Shown piece after piece: positions 53,394 to 63,645 of a stretch of 64,000 nucleotides of DNA (the stretch's first letter is position 1; each line of letters begins with the position of its first letter). Made by a program: the position numbers and the translations under genes. The DNA comes from Sphingobium bisphenolivorans (GTDB taxonomy: Bacteria; Pseudomonadota; Alphaproteobacteria; Sphingomonadales; Sphingomonadaceae). The notes under the pieces are model-generated. The model ran no database searches. It saw nothing but the letters and a program-made list of their open reading frames with translations, and was not told the DNA's origin. The stretch is from the NCBI RefSeq assembly GCF_000412635.1, contig NZ_ASTG01000005.1:124001-188000 (forward strand). The letters are read 5' to 3'.

Positions 53394-55484
53394 ATGGGTT
53401 CAGGGCAGGCAAAGCGGGTCCGGCGCGCCTTGTGCCTGGTCATGGTTGCGGCATCCCCCCTTCCCCTTTTGGCGCAGACGCCGCCCCCGGCACAGGAAGA
53501 GCCGATCCTGCCGGATAGCGAGTTCGAGGCGCGCTTGCCCAAGGCCGGAGAGTCCACCCCCGACAATCAAGCGCCGCTGCCCTCGATCGACGAATGGATC
53601 GACCAGCAGATGCCGCAGGCGAGTACCGCGCAGCAGCTTCCACCGGCGGCCGAGCCACTGCCGGAAACCGAATTGGCACAGCCGCTGCCGCCGCTCGACA
53701 GTGTGCAGGTGCCGGTGCAGGTCGCGACCGACAGCAATCCCGATGAGAAGACGCCCGATGTCCGCTATTCGGTGGCGATAGAGGGTTTTGGCGACACCGG
53801 GTTGGAAGATGAATTCCGCGATGAATCCTCGCTGATCGACGGCCATGGCAGGGCCGAGACTGCCGCCATGGTGCAGGCCCGCGCGCATGAGGATGAGGCG
53901 CTTGCCGTTCGCCTGTTCCAGTCGGAGGGCTATTATGACGCGACCGCGCTCGCCTCACTGGACCAGGCGGAGGGCGGCGGATTGCGCGCGGTGCTCTCGG
54001 TGACGCCGGGCAAGCGTTACAAACTGGGCGAGATTATAGTAAACGCCGGGCCCACCGTTCCACCGGGCCTGGTTCGCGACAGCCTGCCGCTCCAGACGGG
54101 CGACTATATCGTCGCTGCGGCGGTCGAAGGCGCGGAGGCCAATGTCGGCGTGAAGCTGCCGGAAAATGGCTATCCCTTCGTCAAGGTAGGGGAACGCGAT
54201 ATCTTGCTCGATCCCGCCACCGTGACGGGCGACTATACGCTGCCGGTGGAGACGGGGCCGCGCAGCAGCTTCCGCGACATTACCACCGCAGGCCAGAAGC
54301 AGGCGTTCGGCGCCGATCATATGAAGGTCATCAGCCGCTTCAAGCAGGGCGAGCTTTACGACAGCCGCGAGGTCGACGACCTGCGCCGTGCGCTGGTGGC
54401 GACGGGGCTGTTCTCCAGCGTCTCGGTGGATCCGGTTCGGACCGGGCAGCCGGGACCTGGCGGGACCGAATATGTGGACGTGCATGTCGAGCAGGAGGCA
54501 GGGCCGCCGCGCACGCTGGCGGGCGAACTGGGCTACGGCACGGGCCAGGGTTTCCGCGCGGAGGGCACATGGACCCACCGCAATCTCTTCCCGCCCGAAG
54601 GCGCGCTCATCATCGGCGCGGTCGCGGGTACGCAGGAGCAGGGCGTGACCGGTACCCTCCGCCGCTCCAATGCCGGCAAGCGCGACAAGACTTTCCAGGC
54701 CGGCGCGCTGCTCAACCACCAGCGCTACGACGCCTATGAGGCCTTCACCGCCGGGCTCAATATCGGCTGGGCGCGCCAATCGACTCCGATCTTCCAGAAG
54801 CGCTGGACCTACAGCTATGGCGCGGAGATCCTGCTCTCCAACGAAAAGACGACGATCGACCCGGCGACGGCGGAGACGAAATATCTCACCTATTTCATCG
54901 GCGCCTTGCCGACGCAGCTTGGCTATGACCGCTCGGACGACCTGCTGAACCCGACCAAGGGCTTCCGCGCCAATCTGCGCGTGTCGCCGGAGGCGTCGTT
55001 GCAAGGCAATGTGTCGCCCTATGTCCGCGCGACTTTCGACCTCACGGGCTACTATCCGGTCGCGGACAATATCGTGATCGCGGCGCGCACCCGGCTCGGC
55101 ACGATCAGCGGAGCGGCGCGCGATCAGGTCGCGCCCTCCCGCCGGGTCTATGCCGGCGGCGGCGGATCGGTGCGCGGCTTCGGCTATCAGGAACTGGGGC
55201 CCAAGGACGTCAACAACGATCCGGTCGGCGGCCGGTCGGTCAACGAGTTCGCAGTCGAGGGCCGCTACCGCTTCGGCAATTACGGCGTCGTAGCATTTGT
55301 CGATGCCGGGCAGGTCTATGAAAGCGCCATGCCGCAATTTTCCGACATCCGGTATGGCGTCGGTGTCGGCGGGCGCTTCTATACCAATTTCGGGCCGTTC
55401 CGCGCGGACATCGCCATGCCGCTCAATCGACAGCCTGGCGAGTCCAAATTCGCCCTCTATATCGGCATCGGGCAGGCATTCTGA
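53394..55484 (+). CDS. tamA: Outer-membrane translocation and assembly protein TamA
   Basis: A 696-residue Omp85-family protein with a signal peptide (cleavage after LLAQ, near residue 28), a low-complexity Pro/Gln-rich stretch (30-110), POTRA-like domains (about 125-380) and a C-terminal 16-strand barrel with the VRGFGYQELGPKD lid-lock motif, ending in the Phe of GIGQAF. It acts with TamB to insert some outer-membrane proteins. ATG 53394 is chosen. The stop and the tamB start share one base (TGATG). Confidence 0.93.
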   Translation: MGSGQAKRVRRALCLVMVAASPLPLLAQTPPPAQEEPILPDSEFEARLPKAGESTPDNQAPLPSIDEWIDQQMPQASTAQQLPPAAEPLPETELAQPLPPLDSVQVPVQVATDSNPDEKTPDVRYSVAIEGFGDTGLEDEFRDESSLIDGHGRAETAAMVQARAHEDEALAVRLFQSEGYYDATALASLDQAEGGGLRAVLSVTPGKRYKLGEIIVNAGPTVPPGLVRDSLPLQTGDYIVAAAVEGAEANVGVKLPENGYPFVKVGERDILLDPATVTGDYTLPVETGPRSSFRDITTAGQKQAFGADHMKVISRFKQGELYDSREVDDLRRALVATGLFSSVSVDPVRTGQPGPGGTEYVDVHVEQEAGPPRTLAGELGYGTGQGFRAEGTWTHRNLFPPEGALIIGAVAGTQEQGVTGTLRRSNAGKRDKTFQAGALLNHQRYDAYEAFTAGLNIGWARQSTPIFQKRWTYSYGAEILLSNEKTTIDPATAETKYLTYFIGALPTQLGYDRSDDLLNPTKGFRANLRVSPEASLQGNVSPYVRATFDLTGYYPVADNIVIAARTRLGTISGAARDQVAPSRRVYAGGGGSVRGFGYQELGPKDVNNDPVGGRSVNEFAVEGRYRFGNYGVVAFVDAGQVYESAMPQFSDIRYGVGVGGRFYTNFGPFRADIAMPLNRQPGESKFALYIGIGQAF

Positions 55485-58400
55485 TGGTGGAAGAAGCACC
55501 CTCGACCGAGACTGTCATGATCCGGCGGAAATGGCCGCTCTGGCAGAAAATCACTGTCGGGCTGCTTGGCCTCGTCGCGGCGCTGGTGATCCTGGCGGCA
55601 GGCCTGCTGCTGGCGCTCAACACCCAGCCGGGCAAGAAATTCCTGATCCGCCAGATCGCCGCGCTGAAGCTTGAATCCGGTATGGCGATCGAGGTCGGCC
55701 GGATCGAGGGTTCGATCTATGGCGACATGACCATCCACAATCTGGTGCTGCGCGACCCCAAGGGAATTTTTGCCGTCAGCCCCAGGGTGCACGTCATCTG
55801 GAGCCCATTCCGCTACATCAACAATCATATCTCGGTGCGCCTGCTGGAAAGCCCGCTCGTCGTGCTGGCGCGCAGTCCGCAGTTCAACGTCACGAAGAGT
55901 GACCCTAACGCGCCGATCCTGCCGGACCTCGACATAGACGTCGATCGGTTGAAGATCGCCCGTTTCGTGCTGGCAAGGCCGGTCATCGGCCAGAAGCGCG
56001 AGATCGCGATCGATGGCGTGACCCACATCGCCGATGGCCGCGCAGTGCTCTCCGCCGATGCCGTGGTGGACAGCGGTGACCGTTTGCAGGCCTGGCTTGA
56101 TGCAGTACCGGCGCAAAATCGCCTCGCCATGAAGGGCAGGCTGACCGCGCCCAAGGGCGGCGTGATCGCGAAGATGAGCGGCCTTACCGACGGCATGACC
56201 GCGACGCTGGACGGCCGGGGCACCTGGCAGGCGTGGAATGGCAGGCTGGTCGCCACCTCGCCAAAGGGCGAACTGGCAAATATCGCGCTGGCCGCGCGCG
56301 ACGGCAATTTCGCAGCCAAAGGTCCCGTGCGCCCGGGGCTGGTCTTCGCCGGAACGGTCGATCGACTGACCACGCCCCAGCTTGACGTCGATCTGTTCGC
56401 GGGCCTCAATGAGCGGCGGGTGAACCTCAAGGGATCGCTGCGCTCGCCGGCCCTCTCCGCGACCGCGCAGGGGCTGGTAGACCTCGGCACAAGCCGCTTC
56501 AGCGGGCTCAAGATCGACGTGGCGCTGCTCACCCCCGGCGCGATCATGGAGAAGGTGAAGGGCCGCGACGTGCGCGCCTCGGTCATTCTGGACGGGCCGA
56601 TGGCGACGCCTTTCATCGACTATGACATCACCGCCAAATATCTCGCCTTCGACGCCACCGGGATCGAAAATCTGAAGGCCAGCGGCCGCGCGGTGATCGA
56701 CGCCGACCGCATCCGCATTCCTGTCAGCGCCACCGCCACCCGCGTCACCGGGCTCAATGCGGCGGCCGGCGGCTTGCTGCACAATCTGCGCGTGAAGGGC
56801 GACTTCGCCTATGCCGCGGGCAAGCTCATCAGCGACAATCTGAAGATCGACAGCGACCGGGTGGACGCCACCGCCATCGTTCTCGCCGATCTTGACAACG
56901 CCATCTATCGCGGCGCGCTAAAGGGCCGCGTCAACGACTATAGGATAGACGGCGTCGGCATCGTCAACCTGACCACCGACATGAAGCTGGTGCCAGGGCC
57001 CAGGGGCGGCTTCGGCCTGTCGGGCAGGTTCGGGGTGCGCACCGCGCGCTGGGAAAATGCTTCGGTCCGCGATTTCCTCGGCGGCAATGCAATTGCGTCC
57101 GGCCGCATCGGCATGACGCCGGAGGGCAAGTTCACCCTTGCCGACCTGAAGGGCGCCGCACCCAATTTCAAAATACTCTCCGGTTCGGGCAGCTATGACA
57201 CGGACGGGCAGATCGCCTTCGATGCGAAAGCTTCCTCGCGCCAATATGGACCGCTGGCGCTCACCGTGCGCGGCACCATGGAACGGCCGCAAGCCGTGCT
57301 GCGCGCCGCCCGGCCCAAAGTCGGCGTGCAACTGACCGACGTGGTCGCCAAGCTGAACGGGGAAGCCGGCGGCTATCGGCTGGAGGCAACCGGCGGTTCC
57401 CCCTATGGCCCCTTCTTCGCCAATGTGCTGATCCGCACTGCCAAGGGTCCGCTCACCATCGACGTTACCAAGGCGCGCTTTGCCGGTGTCGATATGAAGG
57501 GCCGCCTGCAACAGAGTGCCGCCGGTCCCTTCAGCGGGCAGCTGGCTATGAACGGCTCCGGCATCAACGGCATGGTTCGACTGGCGGCGGTTGGCAAGGC
57601 GCAGGGCGTTCATGTCGACGCGACCGCCAGCAACGCGAAGCTGCCCGGCGAGGCAGATGTCGTGATCGGCCGCGCCCTCGTCAGCGCCGACATGGTCCTC
57701 GCCGACCAGCCGCAGATCGACGCCGACGTCCAGCTCGCCAACACGGCCTATGGCGACTATGTGGTGCGCAAGGCGCGCGGCAAGCTGCAATATCGGGGCG
57801 GTCGCGGCCGGGCGCAGCTGGTCGCGGACGGCTCGACCGGCGTTCCCTTCTCGCTCGCGGTCAACGCGGCGCTGCGCCCCAGCCTCTATGCCGTCGCGCT
57901 GCAAGGCAAGGTCAGTAACATCCCGTTCCGCTTGGCCCAGCCTGCCATCATCCGCATCGAGCGCGCGGGCTATCGACTCGAACCCGCCACGCTGGTGCTG
58001 CCGCAGGGCCGGGTCGATCTCGCCGGGCGCTTCGGCGATCAGACGGCGATGCAGGCGCGCTTCAAGGATTTCGACCTTGCCATTGTCAATATGTTGAGCC
58101 CCGGCATCGGCATAAGCGGCAAGGCTACCGGCGCGCTCGATTTTGCCCAGCAAGGCAGCGCCTTCCCAACCGCGACGACCCGTCTCGCCATCAGCGATTT
58201 CCGCCGCTCCAGCCTGACCGCCGTGTCCGACCCCGTTTCCATGGCGGTTGAGGGCAAGCTGTCGGGAGCGGGCGGCGACCTGCGCGGCCTCGTGCGGCGC
58301 GGCAATGCGACGCTCGGGCGCTTCGTCGCCCGGCTCGCGCCGCCCGGACATGGCGCAAGCTGGTCGCAGCAGTTGCAATCGGCACCCTTGAGCGGCGGCA

Positions 58401-59686
58401 TCCGCTATGCCGGGCCGGCCGATGTGATCTTCTCCTTCGCGGGCCTTGCCGACCAGCAGCTGACCGGTCCGATCGCCGTCGCGGCGGACTTCGGCGGGCG
58501 CCTCACCGCGCCGCGCCTCAACGGAATCGTCCGCGCCAATGCCCTCACCTATGAAAATGAAACGTTCGGCACGCGGGTCACCCAGATGAGGCTCGACGGG
58601 CGCTTCACCAATGACCGGCTGGAGCTGCGCGACTTTTCCGGCCGCGCCGGCGACGGGACGGTGCAGGCAAGCGGGACCGTGGGCCTTGCGTCAGAGAGCG
58701 GCTATCCGATGAACATCGCCGTTAAGCTCGACCGCGCCCGCCTCGCCCGCAGCGAAGCGATCACCAGCGTGGTCAGCGGCAGCCTCGCCATCACCAACAG
58801 CGCCGCCGACGGCGGGCTGATCAAGGGCGATCTCTCGCTTCCCGAGACGCGCTATCGCGTGGCTTGGCAGGGCGGGACAAAGATTCGCCAGCTGCAGGGT
58901 GTGCGGCGCAAGGGCGAGGGCACCGACATTCTCGACCAGCGGCAGGCGGCACGGCAAGGAGCGGTGCGCCCGGCCCTGTGGAAGCTTGATATCCGCGTGC
59001 GCGCCGACAATGAAATCTATGTGACCGGCATGGGCCTCGATTCCGAATGGAAGACCAACATGCGCGTCACCGGCACCACCGCCGCTCCCCGCGTCATTGG
59101 CCGGATCGAGGTCATTCGCGGCCGCTACAGCTTCTCGGGCCATCAGTTCGACCTGGAGCAGGGCGTCATCAGCTTCAACGGACCGATGATGAACCCCACA
59201 TTGGCGATCCGCGCGGAAACCCGGATCGACGATGTGACAGCCGGCATCGCCGTCGCGGGATCAGCGCAGCGGCCCGACATCAGCTTCGTTTCGACGCCCA
59301 CCCTGCCGCAGGACGAGATCCTGGCGCGCATCCTGTTCGGCGACAATGTCGCGAACTTGTCCGCGACGCAGGCGGTGCAGCTGGCGGTGGCGCTGAACGG
59401 CCTGCGCGGCGGCAGCGGCGGGCTCAACCCGATGGGCAAGCTGCAAAATGCGTCGGGCATCGACCGTATCGGCATCGTCGGCGGTGATGACAAGACCGGG
59501 CGCGGCACGTCGTTGTCGGTGGGCCAGCATATCTCCAACAATGTCTATGTGGAGGTGATCACCGACTCCAAGGGCTTCACCGCCACCCAGCTGGAAATCG
59601 CCCTGTCGAAGACGCTCAGCCTGCTGTCCAAGACCGGCACCAATGCGGGGTCGTCGGCGAACCTTCGCTATTCGAAGGATTATTGA
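55484..59686 (+). CDS. tamB: Translocation and assembly module protein TamB
   Basis: A 1400-residue protein with one N-terminal membrane helix (about residues 22-45) and a very long periplasmic part made of repeated beta-strands, the AsmA-like/bridge layout. The C-terminal DUF490/TamB domain (about 1050-1400) holds YSFSGHQFDLEQGVISF, ARILFGDNVANL and GTSLSVGQHISNNVYVE. It spans the periplasm from the inner membrane to TamA and may move lipids or proteins. It directly follows tamA, overlapping by one base. Confidence 0.94.
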   Translation: MVEEAPSTETVMIRRKWPLWQKITVGLLGLVAALVILAAGLLLALNTQPGKKFLIRQIAALKLESGMAIEVGRIEGSIYGDMTIHNLVLRDPKGIFAVSPRVHVIWSPFRYINNHISVRLLESPLVVLARSPQFNVTKSDPNAPILPDLDIDVDRLKIARFVLARPVIGQKREIAIDGVTHIADGRAVLSADAVVDSGDRLQAWLDAVPAQNRLAMKGRLTAPKGGVIAKMSGLTDGMTATLDGRGTWQAWNGRLVATSPKGELANIALAARDGNFAAKGPVRPGLVFAGTVDRLTTPQLDVDLFAGLNERRVNLKGSLRSPALSATAQGLVDLGTSRFSGLKIDVALLTPGAIMEKVKGRDVRASVILDGPMATPFIDYDITAKYLAFDATGIENLKASGRAVIDADRIRIPVSATATRVTGLNAAAGGLLHNLRVKGDFAYAAGKLISDNLKIDSDRVDATAIVLADLDNAIYRGALKGRVNDYRIDGVGIVNLTTDMKLVPGPRGGFGLSGRFGVRTARWENASVRDFLGGNAIASGRIGMTPEGKFTLADLKGAAPNFKILSGSGSYDTDGQIAFDAKASSRQYGPLALTVRGTMERPQAVLRAARPKVGVQLTDVVAKLNGEAGGYRLEATGGSPYGPFFANVLIRTAKGPLTIDVTKARFAGVDMKGRLQQSAAGPFSGQLAMNGSGINGMVRLAAVGKAQGVHVDATASNAKLPGEADVVIGRALVSADMVLADQPQIDADVQLANTAYGDYVVRKARGKLQYRGGRGRAQLVADGSTGVPFSLAVNAALRPSLYAVALQGKVSNIPFRLAQPAIIRIERAGYRLEPATLVLPQGRVDLAGRFGDQTAMQARFKDFDLAIVNMLSPGIGISGKATGALDFAQQGSAFPTATTRLAISDFRRSSLTAVSDPVSMAVEGKLSGAGGDLRGLVRRGNATLGRFVARLAPPGHGASWSQQLQSAPLSGGIRYAGPADVIFSFAGLADQQLTGPIAVAADFGGRLTAPRLNGIVRANALTYENETFGTRVTQMRLDGRFTNDRLELRDFSGRAGDGTVQASGTVGLASESGYPMNIAVKLDRARLARSEAITSVVSGSLAITNSAADGGLIKGDLSLPETRYRVAWQGGTKIRQLQGVRRKGEGTDILDQRQAARQGAVRPALWKLDIRVRADNEIYVTGMGLDSEWKTNMRVTGTTAAPRVIGRIEVIRGRYSFSGHQFDLEQGVISFNGPMMNPTLAIRAETRIDDVTAGIAVAGSAQRPDISFVSTPTLPQDEILARILFGDNVANLSATQAVQLAVALNGLRGGSGGLNPMGKLQNASGIDRIGIVGGDDKTGRGTSLSVGQHISNNVYVEVITDSKGFTATQLEIALSKTLSLLSKTGTNAGSSANLRYSKDY

Positions 59687-59716
59687 AGCCGATTGCCCCG
59701 CCTTCTCGCAACTGGC

Positions 59717-60358
59717 ATGGGGCGTCGCATGCAGCGCATCGGCCTTCTCGGCGGCTCCTTCAACCCAGCCCATGGCGGCCATCGCGCGATTTCGCTGTTT
59801 GCCGCCAAGGCGCTCGCGCTCGATGAGGTCTGGTGGCTGGTGTCGCCGGGCAATCCGCTGAAGCCGAAAAGGGGCATGGCGCCCCTGCCCGCCCGCCTCG
59901 CCCGTGCCCGCCAGCTTGCGAGCCGGGCGCCGATCCGCGCCAGCGCAATCGAGGCGCAACTCGGCACCCGCTACACCATCGACACCCTGAAAGCCCTGAA
60001 GCATCGCTATCCACGACGCCGCTTCATCTGGCTGATGGGCGGCGACAATCTCGCGCAATTCGCCCAGTGGAGGGACTGGCGCGGCATAGCCCGGCAAATG
60101 CCCATTGCCGTGATCGCCCGCCCTGACTATATTGAGAGAGCCCATGGCTCTACGGCCATGAGCTGGCTGCGGCGCTTCGTCCGGCCCGTGAGCCAAGGTG
60201 CAGACTGGACGGATTGGAGACTACCGGCGCTCGTGCTTCTGCGCTTTCGCCCTGATCCAAGATCGGCAACCCTGCTGCGGCAGGCGGACCCCCTCTGGCA
60301 TCGCGAATATGAACACGCACGTGTGCGCGATCCGCTCACGCGCCGGATGATCGTCTAG
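59717..60358 (+). CDS. nadD: Nicotinate-nucleotide adenylyltransferase
   Basis: Makes nicotinate adenine dinucleotide in NAD synthesis (EC 2.7.7.18). In 213 residues: GLLGGSFNPAHGGHRAI (nucleotide-binding GGSFNPxHxGH), FIWLMGGDNLAQFAQW, and DPRSATLLR for the C-terminal S/T-x-x-x-R motif. Start ATG 59717 or 59729; both fit. rsfS begins 13 bases after its stop, as in many bacteria. Confidence 0.94.
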   Translation: MGRRMQRIGLLGGSFNPAHGGHRAISLFAAKALALDEVWWLVSPGNPLKPKRGMAPLPARLARARQLASRAPIRASAIEAQLGTRYTIDTLKALKHRYPRRRFIWLMGGDNLAQFAQWRDWRGIARQMPIAVIARPDYIERAHGSTAMSWLRRFVRPVSQGADWTDWRLPALVLLRFRPDPRSATLLRQADPLWHREYEHARVRDPLTRRMIV

Positions 60359-60370
60359 AATGGAGCACTT

Positions 60371-60760
60371 TTGACCAGACCTCGACCTGCCAACGATACG
60401 GCCGATGGCGCCGACAGCGTTGCCGCCCTGCATGACCTTGTCCTGAAATCGCTTGACGATGACCAGGCGCAGGAAACCATCTCCATCCCCCTAGAAGGCA
60501 AAAGCAGCATTGCCGACCATATGGTGATCGCCAGCGGGCGTTCATCGCGTCAGGTCGCGTCGATGGCGCAGAAGCTCGCCGAGCGGATCAAGCAGGCCAC
60601 CGGCCGCTCCGCCCGTGTCGAGGGGCTGCCGGTCGCCGACTGGGTGCTGATCGATGCCGGCGACGTGATCGTCCACCTGTTCCGCCCCGAAGTGCGCAGC
60701 TTCTACAATCTGGAACGGATGTGGGGCTTCGTCGATGCGCCGGTGGCGGGCACGGCCTAA
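60371..60760 (+). CDS. rsfS: Ribosome silencing factor RsfS
   Basis: A 129-residue protein that binds L14 and blocks subunit joining in stationary phase. Motifs: SIADHMVIASGRSSRQV, WVLIDAGDVIVHLFRPEVR and FYNLERMW. It starts with TTG 60371; GGAG at 60362-60365 lies five bases before it, and no ATG in frame would keep the N-terminus. It sits between nadD and rlmH, the common order. Confidence 0.94.
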   Translation: MTRPRPANDTADGADSVAALHDLVLKSLDDDQAQETISIPLEGKSSIADHMVIASGRSSRQVASMAQKLAERIKQATGRSARVEGLPVADWVLIDAGDVIVHLFRPEVRSFYNLERMWGFVDAPVAGTA

Positions 60761-60802
60761 GCAACTTCGACAAAGGCGCGTTGAGGCGATAGGAGCAGGG
60801 CC

Positions 60803-61225
60803 ATGCTGCTCCACATCATCGCGCGCGGAAAGATCGGGCGCTCGCCCGAAGCGGAACTGGTCGATCGCTATGTGAAGCGGTTGACCATGCCCCATCGCAT
60901 CACCGAACTGCCCGACAGGGGCGGCAAGCTGCCCCCTGCCCCGCCCGGCACCGTTACCGTCATGCTCGATGAGAAGGGCCGGCAGCTCGGCTCGCTCGAT
61001 TTCGCCCGCCGCATCGAGGGGTGGCGCGACGGCGGCAAGCGCGAATGCCGCTTCCTGATCGGCGCGGCGGACGGCTTTGACGAGGCGGAGCGCGCCAATG
61101 CCGACCTGCTGATCGCCTTCGGCGCCATGACATGGCCGCACATGATGGCGCGCGCGATGCTGGCCGAACAGCTCTGGCGCGCCTGCTCCATCCTCGCCGG
61201 ACACCCCTATCATCGCGAAGGCTGA
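60803..61225 (+). CDS. rlmH: 23S rRNA (pseudouridine(1915)-N(3))-methyltransferase RlmH
   Basis: A 140-residue SPOUT methyltransferase that modifies helix 69 of 23S rRNA. Seen are the deep-knot region FLIGAADGFDEAERANAD and the C-terminal AEQLWRACSILAGHPYHREG, typical of RlmH. It lies 42 bp after rsfS. Confidence 0.95.
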   Translation: MLLHIIARGKIGRSPEAELVDRYVKRLTMPHRITELPDRGGKLPPAPPGTVTVMLDEKGRQLGSLDFARRIEGWRDGGKRECRFLIGAADGFDEAERANADLLIAFGAMTWPHMMARAMLAEQLWRACSILAGHPYHREG

Positions 61226-61290
61226 CCCAAGCAGCCGCTCGACAGTTAACCGGCTTTTTGCCACATGAGGGGAGCGGCAGGGGGTTTGGG

Positions 61291-62526
61291 GTGAAACGCA
61301 TTGCGATCGTTGCGGCCTTCGTCGCCGGTGCAGCCGGCCTTGCCGCCTCGCGCCTGCCCGCCGCCGATGGGCAGGCGATCATCCTGCCCGGCACCGGGGG
61401 CACCAGCCTGGCACAGGAACAGGGCGCGCTAAAGGACGCGCGCCGCCAGTCGGAAGAGGCGCGCCTTCGCTCCGAGCGGATGGAACGCCAGGCGGCCGCC
61501 GCGCGCGACCAGGCCGATCAGGCCCGCCGCCGCGCTGCTGCCATGGCGGCCCGCATCCAGCAGTCGGAGGCGGACATTGAAGCTGCGCAGGCCCGTATCC
61601 GCATCGTCGCCCGGCTGCAACGCGCGCAGGCGGCCCGCCTCGCCGCCAAGCAGGAGCCGGTGGTGCGCCTCACCGCCGCATTGCAGATGATGGCGCGCCG
61701 CCCGCTCGCGCTCGCGCTGGTTCAGCCCGGATCGATCAGCGACGCCATCCACATGCGCGCGGTGCTGGGCCAGGTGCTGCCCGTCGTGCGGGAGCGCACC
61801 GCGGGGCTCCGCGCCGAACTCGACCGCAGCCGCGCCCTTCGGGCCAGCGCCGAGCAGGCAGCGGATTCTCTCGCGCAGAGCCAGGCCGACCTCAAGCAAC
61901 GCCGCGTCGCGCTCCAGACGCTGGAGGCGCAGAAGCGGCTGGCGGCACAGGATTATCGCGCCAACGCCAGCCTCGAAAGCGATCGCGCGCTGGCGCTGGG
62001 CGAACGCGCGCGCGACATTGTGGACCTCATGGACAAGCTGGAGGAAGCGGGCGACCTGCGCGATCGGCTGGCGGCGCTCTCGGGCCCTGTCCTTCGTCCC
62101 GCCCGGCCCGATCAGGTCGCAGCGCCTGCTCCCGAACGCATCGCCGGACCGAGCGCGGCCCCGCCCTACCGCTTGCCGGTCGTCGGGCAGCTGGTCACCG
62201 GCATGGGTGAGGCGCTGCCGAGCGGCGTCCGCTCGCGCGGCCTCACCATCGCCACCCGGCCCGACGCACTGGCGGTCGCGCCGACGGCAGGACGCATCGC
62301 CTTCGCTGGCCCCTATCGTGGTTATGGGCAGATCGTCATCATCGACCATGGCGGCGGCTGGACGACGCTGATCACCGGCCTACTGCGCCTCAATGCGGCC
62401 GTGGGCGACAGCGTGCGGCAGGGCGACCCGCTTGGCAGCGCGGGGCCGGGACGGCCCACGATCACGGTGGAACTGCGGCGCAACGGGAGGCCCGTCAATA
62501 TCGTGCCGTTGGTGGGATTGGGGTGA
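61291..62526 (+). CDS. EnvC-like murein hydrolase activator (degenerate LytM)
   Basis: A 411-residue exported protein: signal (residues 1-28), a long coiled coil (about 45-260, Ala/Arg/Gln/Glu-rich) and a C-terminal LytM/M23 domain. The zinc ligands are lost: the HxGxD motif is RSRGLTI and the HxH site IDHGGGWTTLITGL has Gly in place of the last His. Such degenerate LytM proteins (E. coli EnvC) activate cell-wall amidases during division and do not cut the wall themselves. Start GTG 61291 has GGGGG upstream. It follows rlmH by 65 bp. Confidence 0.85.
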   Translation: MKRIAIVAAFVAGAAGLAASRLPAADGQAIILPGTGGTSLAQEQGALKDARRQSEEARLRSERMERQAAAARDQADQARRRAAAMAARIQQSEADIEAAQARIRIVARLQRAQAARLAAKQEPVVRLTAALQMMARRPLALALVQPGSISDAIHMRAVLGQVLPVVRERTAGLRAELDRSRALRASAEQAADSLAQSQADLKQRRVALQTLEAQKRLAAQDYRANASLESDRALALGERARDIVDLMDKLEEAGDLRDRLAALSGPVLRPARPDQVAAPAPERIAGPSAAPPYRLPVVGQLVTGMGEALPSGVRSRGLTIATRPDALAVAPTAGRIAFAGPYRGYGQIVIIDHGGGWTTLITGLLRLNAAVGDSVRQGDPLGSAGPGRPTITVELRRNGRPVNIVPLVGLG

Positions 62527-62531
62527 AGTGG

Positions 62532-63566
<1,035 letters not shown>

Positions 63567-63645
63567 TTATGGGCGTTGCCAGATTTTTGCGACAACTCCC
63601 CCCTAGAGGGAGAGGCAGTCAGGGTCTTCATCCAAGGGGTATATC

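Noticed and set aside
53955..58378. Long open frames opposite tamA and tamB (about 500 codons each)
   Set aside because: Same cause: antisense shadows of GC-rich genes, with no binding site and no recognised domain.
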